NCBI RefSeq assembly: GCF_947507565.1
Contig: NC_089186.1
Location: 1,488,001 to 1,552,000, forward strand
From: Oscarella lobularis
Taxonomy: Eukaryota; Porifera; Homoscleromorpha; Homosclerophorida; Oscarellidae
Direction: 5' to 3'
DNA length: 64,000 bases
Part shown: piece by piece, positions 11,541-24,763 of the stretch
How the letters are laid out: each line of letters starts with the position of its first letter
Numbering within the stretch: position 1 is the first letter of the stretch
The notes under the pieces: model-generated
What the model was told of the DNA's origin: nothing
Seen by the model: the letters and a program-made list of their open reading frames with translations, nothing else
The model's database searches: none
Program-made: the position numbers and the translations under genes

Positions 11541-14500
11541 TTAATAACTGATGAAGGAATAGTCATTCAAATCCTTGTAGACTGCTTGAAGCGTTTGGTA
11601 CGCTGATTGAGAAGGCGAGAGCTCCAATTTATCGCCCAATTTTCCCAGAATTGGTTCTGTATTTTTGCTGTTAACCAGCAGCACGTGGTCTGGCTGAGAC
11701 AGACGAGTGGCGATTGCGTTGAAACTAGGCCGTTGGCGGTGCTCAGGATCCCTGAAGAAACATCACGGTCATCATCCTAACTGATAACGTACGCGTTCTT
11801 ATTACCAGCACTCGATCATTAGCTTATATATCTCATAAGAGCAGCCCGGAGGTGGGGGAAGACGTTGGCCAGTTTCGAGTAGGTCAACGACCACATTGTT
11901 TTTCATTTGGCCGTAAGGACGCTTTCCGACGGTCCAGATTTCATAGAGAACGATTCCGTAACTCCAGACGTCACTTGCCGTCGAATACTTTCGAAAGCTG
12001 ATGGCCTGAGATACAGCGTAAGTAACACATTAGAATGTCAAAAAGAATCGTTTACCTCAGGAGCGGTCCATCTGATGGGAATCTGTCCTCCTTGAGTGAC
12101 GTAGTAGCTGTCATCGGCCAAGTCTCTCGATAGACCAAAGTCAGAAATCTATAACGGAATTACAAGTCGGGGTGCTGTGGGAACAAAAATATAGATCCTA
12201 TACCTTGCACACCAGTTTCTCGTCAAGTAGAATGTTGCGTGCAGCCAGATCCTTAGAAGAATACTCAAGATCACATTACTTTTTGTTAAGAGTTCGAACC
12301 CTGTGTATGAAACATCGCTTCGCTAAATATTCCATTCCGGCGGCAATGTCACGAGCCATCTGCAGGAATTGAGTGGACAAATTCAAAAGCGACGTATCTT
12401 CGCATCTTTAATTAATTAAAGTCAGACATTTTCGTATTTCTGCCCTACACTCTATGAAGATACTCACGCGATCGACTGCAAATACTGCTTCAAATCACCC
12501 TTGGGCAACATCTCCAAGACAACCATCAACTGAAGTAGAACATACACTATATAGCTTAATTGGAAGAAAGAACTCGCGTTGCGTACCGGTTTCCCAGTGA
12601 GAACAACACCGTGCATCACCACGACGTTTCTGTGGTGGAACTGGCCCATGATGGCTGCCTCGCGCAAAAATTGCACTTTGTTTTCGTTCGATTCGGATTT
12701 CAACGTTTTTACGGCAACCGCAACGGGTGACAAGTTAACTGGAGTCCAGATTCCTTTCTCAACCGTTCCAAATTGACTAAAGAAAGAGTAGAAGACACAG
12801 GTCTATCTCACTAACAAACACTATCGTTACCCAGTTCCCAATAATTCTTGTAGCTCAATCGAAGACCTTTCCAAGACGCGAAATTTTCCGCCAGACAACT
12901 GCTCATACAATGCCTCTTCTCTTTTCGCGGGCTCCCAGTAAATATCCTCTTTCGCGTCATTGTAGGCCTAAAGCGATAGAAAGAATTTAAGTAAACTAAG
13001 GAGGAAGAATTCGATGACTCACGGGTCTCGTTGGCGGCTCAGGAAGGGGTCTCGGTTGCGATCGTAAAACAGCAACAGGTGCCTCGTACTGGCTGTCTTC
13101 TTCAAGTACTTGGTTTGTGTGTATCTCGGCGATTTTTGGCTCAGTAATAACCGGTAGAAAAAACCCGACACCAGGCTTCGACAAGGTATGAAAGTTGGAA
13201 GAGTCGCGATAATCGTCTGACGTAAAGTCTTGCTCTGCAAAAGACGGGACAACGGTCCAATCGCTTGGGTGAATTGCTGAACTGCGTCGAGCCATTTCTA
13301 GAGCTAAAAAACAAGAGGTACAACGCTCCACCGAAAGAAGGGGGGAAAAGGCAAATCTCTCGTTCGAACGTACCTGCCTCTTTAGCTTTGGAGTTTTCCG
13401 AGGACTTGCTGTTGCCTCTTCGGCAGGCGAAGACCATAATAGCGATTGCAATAGCGAGAAGTCCACCACCAACCCCTACTCCAATGTAAACAAAAGACGA
13501 GACGCCGATATTAGCTGCTTGTGCTGGCGTTGATGTCGAAGTGCCGGCAAGCGACACACCCGAACTGATATGCCGAGACGTCGTGCGAAGAAAAGGTGTC
13601 TTCAGTGACGACTGAGATGTTGGCGTCCGAGATCGCGAAATTCTGGATGGCGAAGGCGTGGAGGAAGAGGAAGAGGAAGAGGAAGAGGAAGAGGAAGACG
13701 TGGGTGTTTTTGAAGAGATTCCTGTAACAGACTCGGTAGTCGAAGTGACTGGTGTTGCAGCCACGGTATTCGCAGTCGAGAGAGACGTAGCTCCAGCAGT
13801 TGTTGCAGCCGAAGTCGTCGGAAGAGCAGCATTCGAAGTTATAGCATTTTCTGTAGACACAGCCCCGGTACTTGAAACCGTGGATACGGTACTGGTGAAA
13901 GAAGAGCTCGTAGTCGGAGCGGCGGTCGCGGAGGAGCTCGTAGTTGGAATAGCGGTCGTGGAGGAGATTGTAGTTGTGGAAGACATCGTCGTTGAAGCAT
14001 CCGTACTAGCAAACGATGTCGGAGCCGAAGTCGTAGGAGGTGCAGTCGGTGTAACTAAAGGGCAGGTGCCGTCGATTCTTCCGCCGTCAAGAGGCGGAGA
14101 AAACGAGGGTTGAGATACGGAACTAGACGGCTCTAAAACATTATAATAAAATATAGTTCGCTTCCAATACGCAAAACTGCTCACTTGGACAAAGGCAATA
14201 AGACCACATTTCCATATTACCATTGACATCATTCTTCGTCGAGCACCACGGAATGCCTTTATCAAAAGACGTGCACTCAAAAAATCGCGTTCCATTGTAG
14301 ATGAATGGAAAGATGCATTTGTTCTGGCCAGCTCCCGAGTTTCCTTCACATACGTACGTTACGGAGGGAAAATCTGCAAAAACATGATATTGTGCATCTA
14401 AAATGAGAATAGTAGTACGATACCGCTTGTGCACTCTCTGATGGAACAATCAATTATTTCTCCAACTGAACCATAACACCACGGCTTTGATCTTGTTTGC

Positions 14501-17478
14501 GGATCCGGATTTCGACAGTTGCTGTGATCGCCAAGTCCGGCAGCTGCGTATTGAGAAACGGGAAACGTCGTAAATGTCTTCCACGACACGCAATTTCCAT
14601 CCGTAGTGGATCCTCTATACCCGTACCCGTTGTCAACTGTGCTGTAACAATTCAAATCTAGAATTCCGAAGTAACAATATCTAAGGATGGTGATACGGAG
14701 AGTACAGTACACGGACGTACCTTCGCAGACATCTATGTCGCAGTAAGTCCAATCGAGACACCCGCCCGTGTCGTTCGTGTAACACCACGGCTTCGTTCGA
14801 CTTTCCGATATAGGGTTGCGACAATAGGAATGATTGCCCAAACCCGCTTCCGGATACAGAGCAACCAAATTTGAATACGTGCTCAGCTCTGACCAGTTGA
14901 GACACGACCTGCCGTCAGCGCTGACGGCCGTTGTACCTCGATAGTAAGTACCGTCATACAATGATCGAACACATTCTAGGAAATAAGTGGTACCAATAAG
15001 ACGTCGACGTCTTTAATTAATTATTTTACCTCTGCCCTTTGTCGTTACATTAGCATAACCTGACGTGACGGTGGCGGAGCCTTGGACAAGTGTAGCAGTG
15101 ATTGAAAATGTGTACGCAGTCAACGCCGCAACATCAGAAATATGAGGAAGCGATACAGCTTGTATAGTAATAAATGTGAGTGCCGATGATTGAACCACTG
15201 TTCCCGGGTAAATTTCGGAGTACTTTATATCATACGATGAGTCAGTTTCGACTATTGCAGGCGGTCCCGTCCATCTGAACGTTCCTTTCCCGTTGGTCCC
15301 GTCGTACTCCAACTCCGGCAACGGGCCATTAGACGACACTAAACGAAAAAAAAACGTCAAAACGTACCACAAATCCTCAGTACGCCAATTACCATCTTCT
15401 CCTGAGCGCACCACTATCCAGTTACTAGGGACGAAAGCGCCTGATCCGCTTTCAACTGAGACTCGATACAAATATTCTAATAAGTCTCATGTGTAAACAT
15501 AAAATAATACCACCATGAAAATTGACCAACCTGAGAAAGCTTCAACTCCGCTAGTGTCTGTTAGGGTCTCTTCGCTTATTCCCTTAGTCCCAACCTGAAC
15601 AATTTGATCTTGACATGTCGGACCGTTCCACGTAAAATCTGGACATCCGGCAAAGCTGACGTTCAAGCTGGCACTTCTCGCATTTGGAACGTCAACCAGT
15701 TGTCCATTGATCTCCAAATCCGCCAAACACCCTCCATAGCTTGTCACGTTAACACCATATCCAAGAGCTATTTCGTCCATCGTTGGCGAAGCGCCCTTGT
15801 GCTCCATGCCACCGAGATAAAAGTTTTCCAGAATGTTGGCCGAATACGCAAGCACATCGGTTATCTCAGATGACGTGCTGTGAGAAACTCCGTCAACTGT
15901 AACTACAAGAAACGTCGTGTCTATTGTCATGTTGATCGTGTGCCACGCGCCGTCACATAAGCTCTCGTCTTGAGGCCGAACGTGAAGGAGAAAAGGCCCG
16001 TCCCCCGGCTGGTCACCTTTCTTGTACCTCAAAGCCAATCCATCGACGCGTGACTCAACGAAAAGAAAACTGTTTTTGTCGTTGCTGTAAGCGGCAAGAA
16101 GAAGACCGTTTGGCCAACTCGTTCGTAGTCTGAAACTGACCTGAAGCTGGATGCTTGACGACGCCGACGACAAAGTCAATTTGGCGTAGCCAGTGCCTCG
16201 AAAATGCATTCCTTTGGCAATCGCTGGAGGACAGCCATTGGAGCTCCAGCGAACATTCTCATCGCTTTGCTTCTTCGATAAGTCAAACGTTTTATCATTA
16301 TCCAATTGATCGATTTGCATGCAACCGATGAAGGGCTCTGTGTGGGACAAGACACCCGAAGCTTTGACAACGTGGTCTGATGAGATTCCTCCAACGTAAA
16401 CGCTGTCAACATTGACATTGATCGACTTGAGTTTTCCTTGTAAGTTCTGAGACACAGAAGTTGTATCAACAGTGAGGGTGAGGCCATTATTAGTTTGCGC
16501 TTTCTTCTCCGCTTGTACTGTATGAAACTGTCCGTCATTAAACGCCACTGTCGTTGTAACGTCTGAAGAGCCTTCGACGCCTTTAACAGAAAATTTCAAA
16601 TTCCCATTTAGCAGCTGAAGGTATGCATACGATGACCAGTCACTTTTGAAAGCAACAAAGAGCAGGCCACCTGGAGCAAACGTTCGAAATGACAGTTTCG
16701 TTACGAACGATGTACCGCCATCAAAAGGAGTGGCGTCAAACTTGATGTAGCCGAATCCTTCGAAAGATAACCCAGCAATGGCACTGGGTTGACTTGCAGG
16801 AACATATCTCTTCTCTACGACGTATTGAGTTGTGTCATCTTCCTGCGCATGCTTTTGCCACTCGAGTTGAACTGACGACTTTGTCACTAGCCGCGGAGCA
16901 GGATAACGGTCACCCAGCAGACCTATACGCACAATAATGAGAAAACAATTAGAACCCCTCTAGGGAGACGAGATTCTATACGTACCCGACACACAAGAGT
17001 ACGACACACTGAGAAACATTTTTCCTGAACACGTTGTTCCAAAAGACACGTCAGACGCCCACAACCCGCAGTAGCTCCGGTACTCGCACGCCGTCTTCAC
17101 AACGTCGATGGCGCTAGAATTGAGAGACGGAATGCATCGCCATCTCTTTTAGATATACTCCGGCCTGGGGTGACCTTACGTTGACGAGTTGCAAGGGGGG
17201 GCCACTGCGCCTTCCGATATGCAATCGTTCACTTCTTTGAACGTCGCCGAACTAATTGTGATTAGATCGCTATTGCAATCGATTCTAAACGACGTCGGCT
17301 GAGATAGGTAGTTAGACTATATCTGAGACATTTACTGGTCAAACTGGTTGTCACAGGCGGTGAGCGTCAGCGAATTTGTTCCTAACAGAACGTTAGCATT
17401 GTCGCTCATGTGTCAATTTAGAGCGGAAGGACCTTGGCAGCACCAGAATAGTGCAAAAATAGCAAATTGAGCGATCAT
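11541..17478 (-). CDS. RTK-B: complete SUEL/LamG/FN3/kringle/FN2 receptor tyrosine kinase
   Basis: Complete many-exon receptor. Signal peptide [15 protein letters not shown] starts at 17476-17478. SUEL lectin (about 17290-16985, ending [15 protein letters not shown]); FN3 N-half plus two laminin G domains (16925-15530); FN3 C-half (15478-15395); FN3 (15345-15030); kringles (14960-14720 and 14660-14425); fibronectin type II (14375-14180); Ser/Thr stalk with a long Ser run; membrane segment ([20 protein letters not shown]); juxtamembrane with DIYWEP and SH3-type RPLPEPP; kinase 12830-11541. Kinase residues all present: GTGQFGTV loop, VAVKTLK lysine, FLREAAIM glutamate, DLAARN loop after HR across an intron, [25 protein letters not shown]. 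The activation loop has YY. Kinase style is nearest the Eph-like/other animal RTKs, but the ectodomain is not that of any named family I know. Confidence 0.9.
13661..13698 (-). repeat. GGAAGA microsatellite coding for a Ser run in the RTK-B stalk
   Basis: Perfect hexamer repeat on the plus strand, read on the minus strand as a run of about twelve serines in the extracellular stalk. Likely O-glycosylated and length-variable. In RTK-C the equivalent place (20700-20760) is only mildly repetitive. Confidence 0.9.
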
Positions 17479-18524
17479 TTACGCCGCAGATTTCGTTTTA
17501 GGAAGGAGAAAGGCTTCGTGTGTGGCAAAGATTCTTTTCAAAGATCCCGTACTTTGTTGTGTCGTTTCCAGTCAGACTATCATATATCTCTCTACCTTTG
17601 TCGCTCCATATCTTCTCTTCGACTCCAGAAAGCGGCTACCAGTCACCACGCAATGCCTAGAAGACAATGATAACCTCGATCGAGCAGGCGTTTCCTGGCA
17701 GAGTACCACGGCTACTCCCACATTCCTTTCGCGTCTACTGTATAAATAGACTCTTGCAGACTCCCGTAAAGCCGCAAAACATGTTAGACTCCACCCTGGT
17801 TTTCATTCAGCATGCAGACTGATAAATAAATCGGGAAAAGCGTCAAAGAGCGACATTGAGGGACAAAAGGGCCGTCTGTCTGCATTTGTGGCGACAGCTA
17901 CATCATATCCTGTTTCACTTCAGGTTTGATTTTCCTGATAGTTCTTTTTGATTAATTTTTTTCTCGCTGATGATGTTTTGGTATCTGACAATGTGATTAC
18001 AGCCGGCGCTTTCGTCGAGGAATTTTTTTATGGTGGAATCTCGGTCCTTCTCTTCTCATTTCGTATCAGTCGTCAATGCAGTCAGTGGGGTCTCTGGCAA
18101 GCTAAGGCGTTGTTCAGAGGAGAATACGTCAGCATGAGAAAACATAGGCAAATATGAAAGCACGACATTTATTCATCATTACAGTTGTGCACTTGCACTG
18201 GAGACATGCAGATGGGCGTGACTTTGAATGATAAGAACTTCACGTACTGCCAGGTTGCTCTTACAATTTTAGGCAGCGTTTTTCTCTTTTAAATGGTCAC
18301 GTCTTCATGCACCAAAAACAACCTTATAAGCTTATCTTTCGTATTTCGAAACAATCGTCTAGTAAAAAATAAGAAAATAAGAAAATAAGTTCAAAACCAA
18401 AAAAAGTGCAAAAGTAGTGAATCCAAAAAAAAGAAATTGTGACAATACGTTAAAATAATTGCTTAAAAAGAAGAAAACGAAACAAAACGAAACGAAAAGG
18501 TTGGGTTAGACAAATTGTCATTGA
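17479..18524. other. Spacer between RTK-B start and RTK-C stop
   Basis: No gene recognised. It contains the putative promoter of RTK-B (first about 300 bp, similar to that upstream of RTK-C), a plus-strand TATAAATA, an AT-rich stretch, and on the minus strand an AATAAA near 18172 that could end the RTK-C transcript. Confidence 0.5.
17741..17748. promoter_or_regulatory. TATA-like element upstream of RTK-B
   Basis: TATAAATA lies 263 bp upstream of the RTK-B start codon. The same octamer, followed by GACTC, lies 265 bp upstream of the RTK-C start. The conserved spacing argues for function. Written as a strong TATA box it points to the plus strand, away from the receptor, so it may serve a divergent transcript or work in the reverse orientation. 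Confidence 0.45.
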
Positions 18525-21500
18525 TTAATTGATGAAGGCATAGTCATTCAAATCCTGGTAGGCTGCCTGAAGCGTTTGGTACGCTGTTTGAGAAGGCGAT
18601 AGCTCCAGCTTATCGCCCACTTTTCCAGGAATTGGTTCCGTATTCTTGCCGTTGACCAGCAGCACGTCGTCCGGCTGAGATAGATGAGTGGCGATTGCGT
18701 TGAAACTGGGTCGTTGACGGTGCTCAGGATCCCTGCGGAGAGATCGCGATCATACCACATAATAAGGCACTTGATCGCGTTCTTTTTACCAGCACTCGAT
18801 CATTAGCTTATATATCTCGTAGGAGCAGCCTGGAGGTGGGGGAAGACGATGGCCAGTTTCGAGTAGGTCAACGACCACGCTGTTCTTCATTTGGCCGTAA
18901 GGACGCTTTCCGACGGTCCAGATTTCATAGAGAACGATGCCATAACTCCAGACGTCACTTTCCGATGAATACTTTTTGTAACTGATGGCCTGAGATACAG
19001 CGGAAACATTTAGAGGCATACCGTATAACTTCATTAGGAATCGTTCTCACCTCAGGAGCGGTCCATCTGATGGGAACCTGTCCTCCTTGGGTAACGTAGT
19101 AGCTGTCATCAGCCAAGTCTCTTGATAGACCAAAGTCAGAAATCTATGACGAAAATACAAGTCGAGGGGATGTGGGAAAGAGAATGGATCTTATACCTTG
19201 CACACCAGTTTTTCGTCAAGTAGAATGTTGCGTGCCGCCAGATCCTTAAAAGAGAAAAGTGATTATTGTAATACCTTTCTGTAAGAGTTCGAACCCTGTG
19301 TATGAAGCATCGCTTTGCTAAGTATTCCATTCCGGCGGCAATGTCACGAGCCATCTGCAGAAATTGAGTGGGCAAGTTCAAAGGCAACGTATCTTTGTTT
19401 CTTTAGAGTAAGAAACTTTCGTTATATCATCTGCCCTTATAGCTCAATGGAGATACTCACGCGATTGACTGCAAATACTGCTTCAAATCTCCCTTAGGCA
19501 AAATCTCCAAGACAACCATCAACTACAGTGCGACATTCATTGGAGCTTGGGATTTTGAATTCGAGGTGCGTACCGGTTTTCCAGTAAGAACAACACCGTG
19601 CATCACCACGACATTTCTGTGGTGGAACTGGCCCATGATGGCTGCCTCGCGTAAAAAGTGCACCTTGTTTTCGTTCGATTCGGATTTCAGCGATTTTACG
19701 GCAACCACAACAGGAGATGAGAGAGCTGGAGTCCAGATTCCTTTCTCAACCGTTCCAAATTGACTAAAGAAAGAGTAGAAGACACAGGTCTATCTCACGC
19801 ACTATCGTTACCCAGTTCCCAATACTTCTTGTAGCTCGATCGAAGACCTTTCCAAGACGCGAAATTTTCCGCCAGACAACTGCTCGTACAATGTCTCTTC
19901 TCTTTTCGCCGGCTCCCAGTAAATATCCTCATTGTTGGACTAAAGCGATAAATGAAATTTAAATAACTATGGAGGAAGACTGTGTTGACTCACTGCTTTC
20001 GGGGGCTCAGGAAGGGGTCTCGGTTGAACCTGAGTTACAACGACAGGTGCTTCATACTGGCTGTCGTCTTGGTTTGTGTGTATCTCGGCGATTTTTGGCT
20101 CAGTAATAACCGGTGAAAAAAACCCGGAACCAGGCTTCGACATGGTATGAAATTTGGAGGAGTCGTGATAATCGTCTGACATAAAGTCTGCGTCTGAAAA
20201 AGGCGAGGCAACGCCATCACCAGTCGGGTGCATTGCTGAATTGCGTCGAAACAATTCTATTGCTAAAACAAAATGAATTATGCTCACCGAAGGTAGGCAA
20301 GCGCAAGTCTCTCGCGTTCTAACATACCCTCCTCTTTCACTGTGTCTTCTACGGACTTGCTTTTGCTGCCTCTTCGGCAGAGGAAGACAGCAACCACGAT
20401 AGCAACAGCAATAGCGACAAGTCCACCGCCAACTCCTGCTCCAATGAAAACAAAAGACGAGCTGCCGCTATTAGCTGCTTTTGCTGGCGTTGGTGTCGGT
20501 GTGCTTGCGAGCGACGCTGCCGAACTGACTTGCGGAGACGTCGGCGTCGCGGTGGCGGTTGATCGCGAGTTACTTGACGTCTCCGACGTGTGCAGCGGCG
20601 GCTGAGAAGATTTCTCATCGGTTGGAAAAGTCGTACGAGGAAAAGGTGTCGGTGGAGCACCAGACGTCCGATATGTTGGCGTTGGAGACGGTGAGTTTGT
20701 GGATGGCGAATGAGAGGAGGAGGAAGACGTAGGTGCTTTTGAAGGAATCTCAGTTGAAGGAGAGCTACTTGAAGCGACTGCAGTTGCAGCTGCAGCAGTT
20801 GTAACGGCAGTATTCATAGGGACAGTAGTCGAAGAGACTGTAGCTGCAGCCGAAGAATTCATAGTCGATTCAGTTGAAGTATTGGAAGAACCTGCAGTTG
20901 GTGAAGCAGTTTTTGAACGGACAGTACTCGAAGGAATCTCAGTGGTAGGAGTAGTCGGGACCGAAGACGTAGCAGCAGCCTGAGTAGTGAAGGCTGTAGA
21001 AGAGGCAGAAGTAGAAGAAACTTCCGTTGGTGCAGAAGTATTAGAAAAAACTGTAGATGAAGCAGTTTTCATAGCCAAAGTCGTCGGAAAAGCCGTGGTA
21101 ACGGCATTCGAACTTGCAGCAGGAGCTGTAGACACAGAAGCGGCATTTGACGGCGTCACTGATGCGTTAGATGCGGTGTTAGTCGTGGAAGAGTTCGTAG
21201 TTGCGGCAGCTGTCGTCGCAGCAGCAGTCGTCGCAGCAGCAGTAGTAGAAGAGATCGTAGTTACGGACGCGGCCGTTGAAGCCGCAGTTGGAGCGCTCGT
21301 AATAGCAGACGATGTAGGAGCCAACGTCGTAGGAGGTGCCGTCGTTGTAACTGAAGGACAGGTGCCGTCGATTCTCTTACCGGCGGGAGGAGGAGAAAAC
21401 AAGGGCTGAGGTACCGAATTGGACGGCTCTAAAATCGTGTTTAATTAAAACTAATATATTGCTTTCTATACCCTATGCTGCTTACTCGGACAAAGGCAAT

Positions 21501-24500
21501 AAGACCACATTTCCATATTACCATTGACATCATTCTTCGTTGAGCACCATGGAATACCTTTCTCAAAAGAAGTGCACTCAAAAAATCGTGTTCCATTGTA
21601 GATGAATGGGAAAATGCATTTGATCTGATCAGCTCCCGAGTTTCCCTCACATACATACGTCACGGAAGGAAAATCTGCAAGAAACATAATGCGCACCTAA
21701 AGTTAGAATAGTAGTTGTACGATACCGCTTGTGCACATGCTGACGGAGCAATCCTGGACATCTTTATTAGCTAAATAACACCACGGTTTTGATCTGGTTT
21801 TTGGATCAGGATTTCGACAGTAATTGTGATCGCCAAGTCCAGCTGCTGCGTATTGAGACACGGGAAACGTCGTTAATTGTGACCGTGTCCACTTCACACA
21901 ACCATTCGTGCTTGATCCTCTATACCCGTACCCATTGTCCACAGTGCTGTAACACTTCATGTCTAAAAAGTGAAAAAAAAAACCATATCAAAGAATAGAA
22001 CTTTGGACAGTATGTCAACCTACCTTCACACGCGTCTATATCGCAGTAAGTCCAATTGAGACATCCGCCCGTGTTGTTCGTGTAGCACCACGGTCTCGTA
22101 CGATTCTCTGATATAGGATTGCGACAATAGGAATGATTGCCCAAACCCGCTTCCGGATACAGAGCAACCAAATTTGAATACGTGCTCAGCTCTGACCAAT
22201 TGAGACACGATCTGCCGTCAGCGCTGACGGCCGTTGTACCTCGATAGTAAGTACCGTTATAGAAAGATCGAACACATTCTAGGAAATAAATGCTACCAAT
22301 AAGCCATCAACGTCTTTAATTAATCTACCTCTGCCCTTTGTCGTTACATTAGCATAACCTGACGTGACGGAGCCTTGGACAAGTGTAGCAGTGATTGAAA
22401 ATGTATATGCAGTCAACGCCGCTACATCAGAAATATGAGGAAGCGATACAGTTTGTATAGTAATAAATGTGAGTGCCGATGATTGAACAGCTGTTCCCGG
22501 GTAAATTTCCGAGTATTCTATATCATACGATGAGTCAGTTTTGACTATTGCAGGCGGTCCCGTCCATCTGAACGTTCCGTTCCCCTTTGTCCCGTCGTAT
22601 TCCAGCTCCGGTAACGGGCCTTTTGACGAGGCTAAACGAAAATACGTCAAAAAAGGAGTCAAGTACAACAAAATACAATATGAATTACCATCTTCTCCTG
22701 AGCGTACTACTACCCAATTACTAGGGACGAGAGCGCCTGATCCACTTTTAACTAAGACTCGATACAAATATTCTAAATTTCATACGTATACAAAAACTAA
22801 TACCATCATGAAAATTGACCCACCTGAGAAAGCTTCAACTCCGCTAGTGTCTGTTAGGGTTTCTACACCTTTTCCCTCAATCCCAACCTGAACAATTTGA
22901 TCGTGACATGTTGGACCGTTCCAGGTAAAATCTGGACATCCGGCAAAGCTGACGTTCAAGCTGGCACTCCTCACTTTTGGAACGTCAATCAGTTGCCCAT
23001 TGACCTCCAAATCCGCCAAACACCCTCCATAGCTTGTCACGTTTACACCATATCCAAGAGCTATTTCGTCCATCGTTGGTGAAGCGCCCTTGTGCTCCAT
23101 TCCACCGAGATAAAAGTTTTCCAGAATTTTGGACGAATACGTGAGCACGTCGGTTATTTCGGATGAAGCGCTGTGAGAAACTCCGTCAACTGAAACAACG
23201 AGAGACGTCGTATCAATTGTTAAGTTAACCGTGTGCCACGCGCCGTCACATAAGCTCGCGTCTTTAGGCTGAACGCGAACGAGAAAGGGTCCATCTGCCG
23301 ACTGGTTACCTTTCTTGTACCTCAAATCCAAACCATCAACGCGCGACTCTATGAAAAGAAAGTTGCTTTCGTCGTTGCTGTACGCGGCTAGAAGAAGACC
23401 GTTTGGCCAACTCGTTCGTAATCTGAAACTGAGTTGGAGCTGGATGCTTGATGACGACGACAAATTCAATTTAGCGTAGCCAGTGCCTCGGAAATGCATT
23501 CCTTTTTCAAGCGCTGGAGGACAGCCATTGGAGCTCCAGCGAACATTTTCGTAGCTTTTGTTCTTTAATAAATCAAACGATTGTTTGTTATTATCCAAGT
23601 ATTTGATTCGCATGCAACCAATGAAGGGTTCTGTGTGGGACAAGACACTTGAAGCTTTGACAACCTGGTCTGATGCCACTCCTCCAACGTATGCATGGTC
23701 AACACTGACATCGATGTCGTTGCCGTATCGTGGTACGTTTAGAGACTTTTCATTCGAATCAACAGTGAGCGTAAGGGCATCGTTATTCTGGTTCTTCTTT
23801 TCTGCTTTTACTGCATGAAATTTCCCGTCATTTAACGCCTGTGTTGCAGTAATCACTGCAGAACCTTTATCGCCTTTAACAGCGAATGTCAATTTTCCAC
23901 TCTCTAGCAGAAGGTATGCATACGATGATGGCCAGTCGTCTTTCTTGAAAGCAACAAAGAGCAAACCATCTGGAACTAACGTTCGAAAAGACAGTTCGGT
24001 TATAAACGATGTCCCACCACCAAAAGGATTGCTTTCAAATTTGATGTAGCCGAATCCTTCAAAAGATAATCCAGCAATGGCACTGGGTTGACTTGCAGGA
24101 ACGTATCTTTTCTCTACAACGTATTTAGTTTTGTTATTTTCCTGTTTGTGCTTTTGCCACTCGAGTTTAACTGACGACTTCATCACTGATACTGGAGTAG
24201 GATAACGGTCACCCAGTAGACCTATGAGTAAAACAATTAATTAGACCGACTGGCATCAGACAAACATCTATACATATGCACCCGAAACACAAGAGTACGA
24301 CACACTCAGCAACATTTTGCCCGAGCACGTCGTTTCAAAAGAAACATTAGAAGCGCGCAACTCGCAGTAGCTCCTGTACTCGCATGCCGTCTTCACAACG
24401 TCGATGGCGCTAGAAGAGACGGAAAGAATTGCCACCCTTTATAGTTACTCTGGAGTACACCCTTACGTTGACAAACTGCAAGGTGGAACCACTGCAGTTC

Positions 24501-24763
24501 CCGATCCGCAATCGCTGACTTCTTTGAACGTTACCGAACTAATCGTGATTAGATCGCTACTGCAATTGATTCTAAAGGACGTTGCTAAGATAGGTAGTTA
24601 GACTCCATCTGAGCCAATTACTGGCCAAAGCCGTTGTCACAGGCGGTGAGAGTCAGCGAATTCGTCCCTAACAGAACGTTACTAGGTCGCTAATAAGTCA
24701 ATTTAGGCCGAAAGAACCTTGGATGCACCAAAATAGTGCGACAAGAGCAAATGAAACGATCAT
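18525..24763 (-). CDS. RTK-C: complete SUEL/LamG/FN3/kringle/FN2 receptor tyrosine kinase
   Basis: Third paralogue with the same layout as RTK-B. Signal peptide [15 protein letters not shown] from 24763; SUEL lectin about 24575-24290; FN3 N-half with two laminin G domains 24215-22820; FN3 C-half 22775-22695; FN3 22635-22325; kringles 22280-22030 and 21965-21725; fibronectin type II 21680-21480; the longest Ser/Thr/Ala stalk of the family (21430-20490); membrane segment ([20 protein letters not shown]); tail with YEAP and RPLPEPP; kinase about 19810-18525 with [38 protein letters not shown]. Ends NDYAFIN then TAA. No disabling mutation seen. A ligand for any domain is unknown. Confidence 0.9.

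Noticed and set aside
13658-14113. Plus-strand ORF rich in Glu and Val
   Set aside because: Antisense of the Ser/Thr stalk of RTK-B; the same kind of shadow occurs at 20987-21409 over RTK-C.
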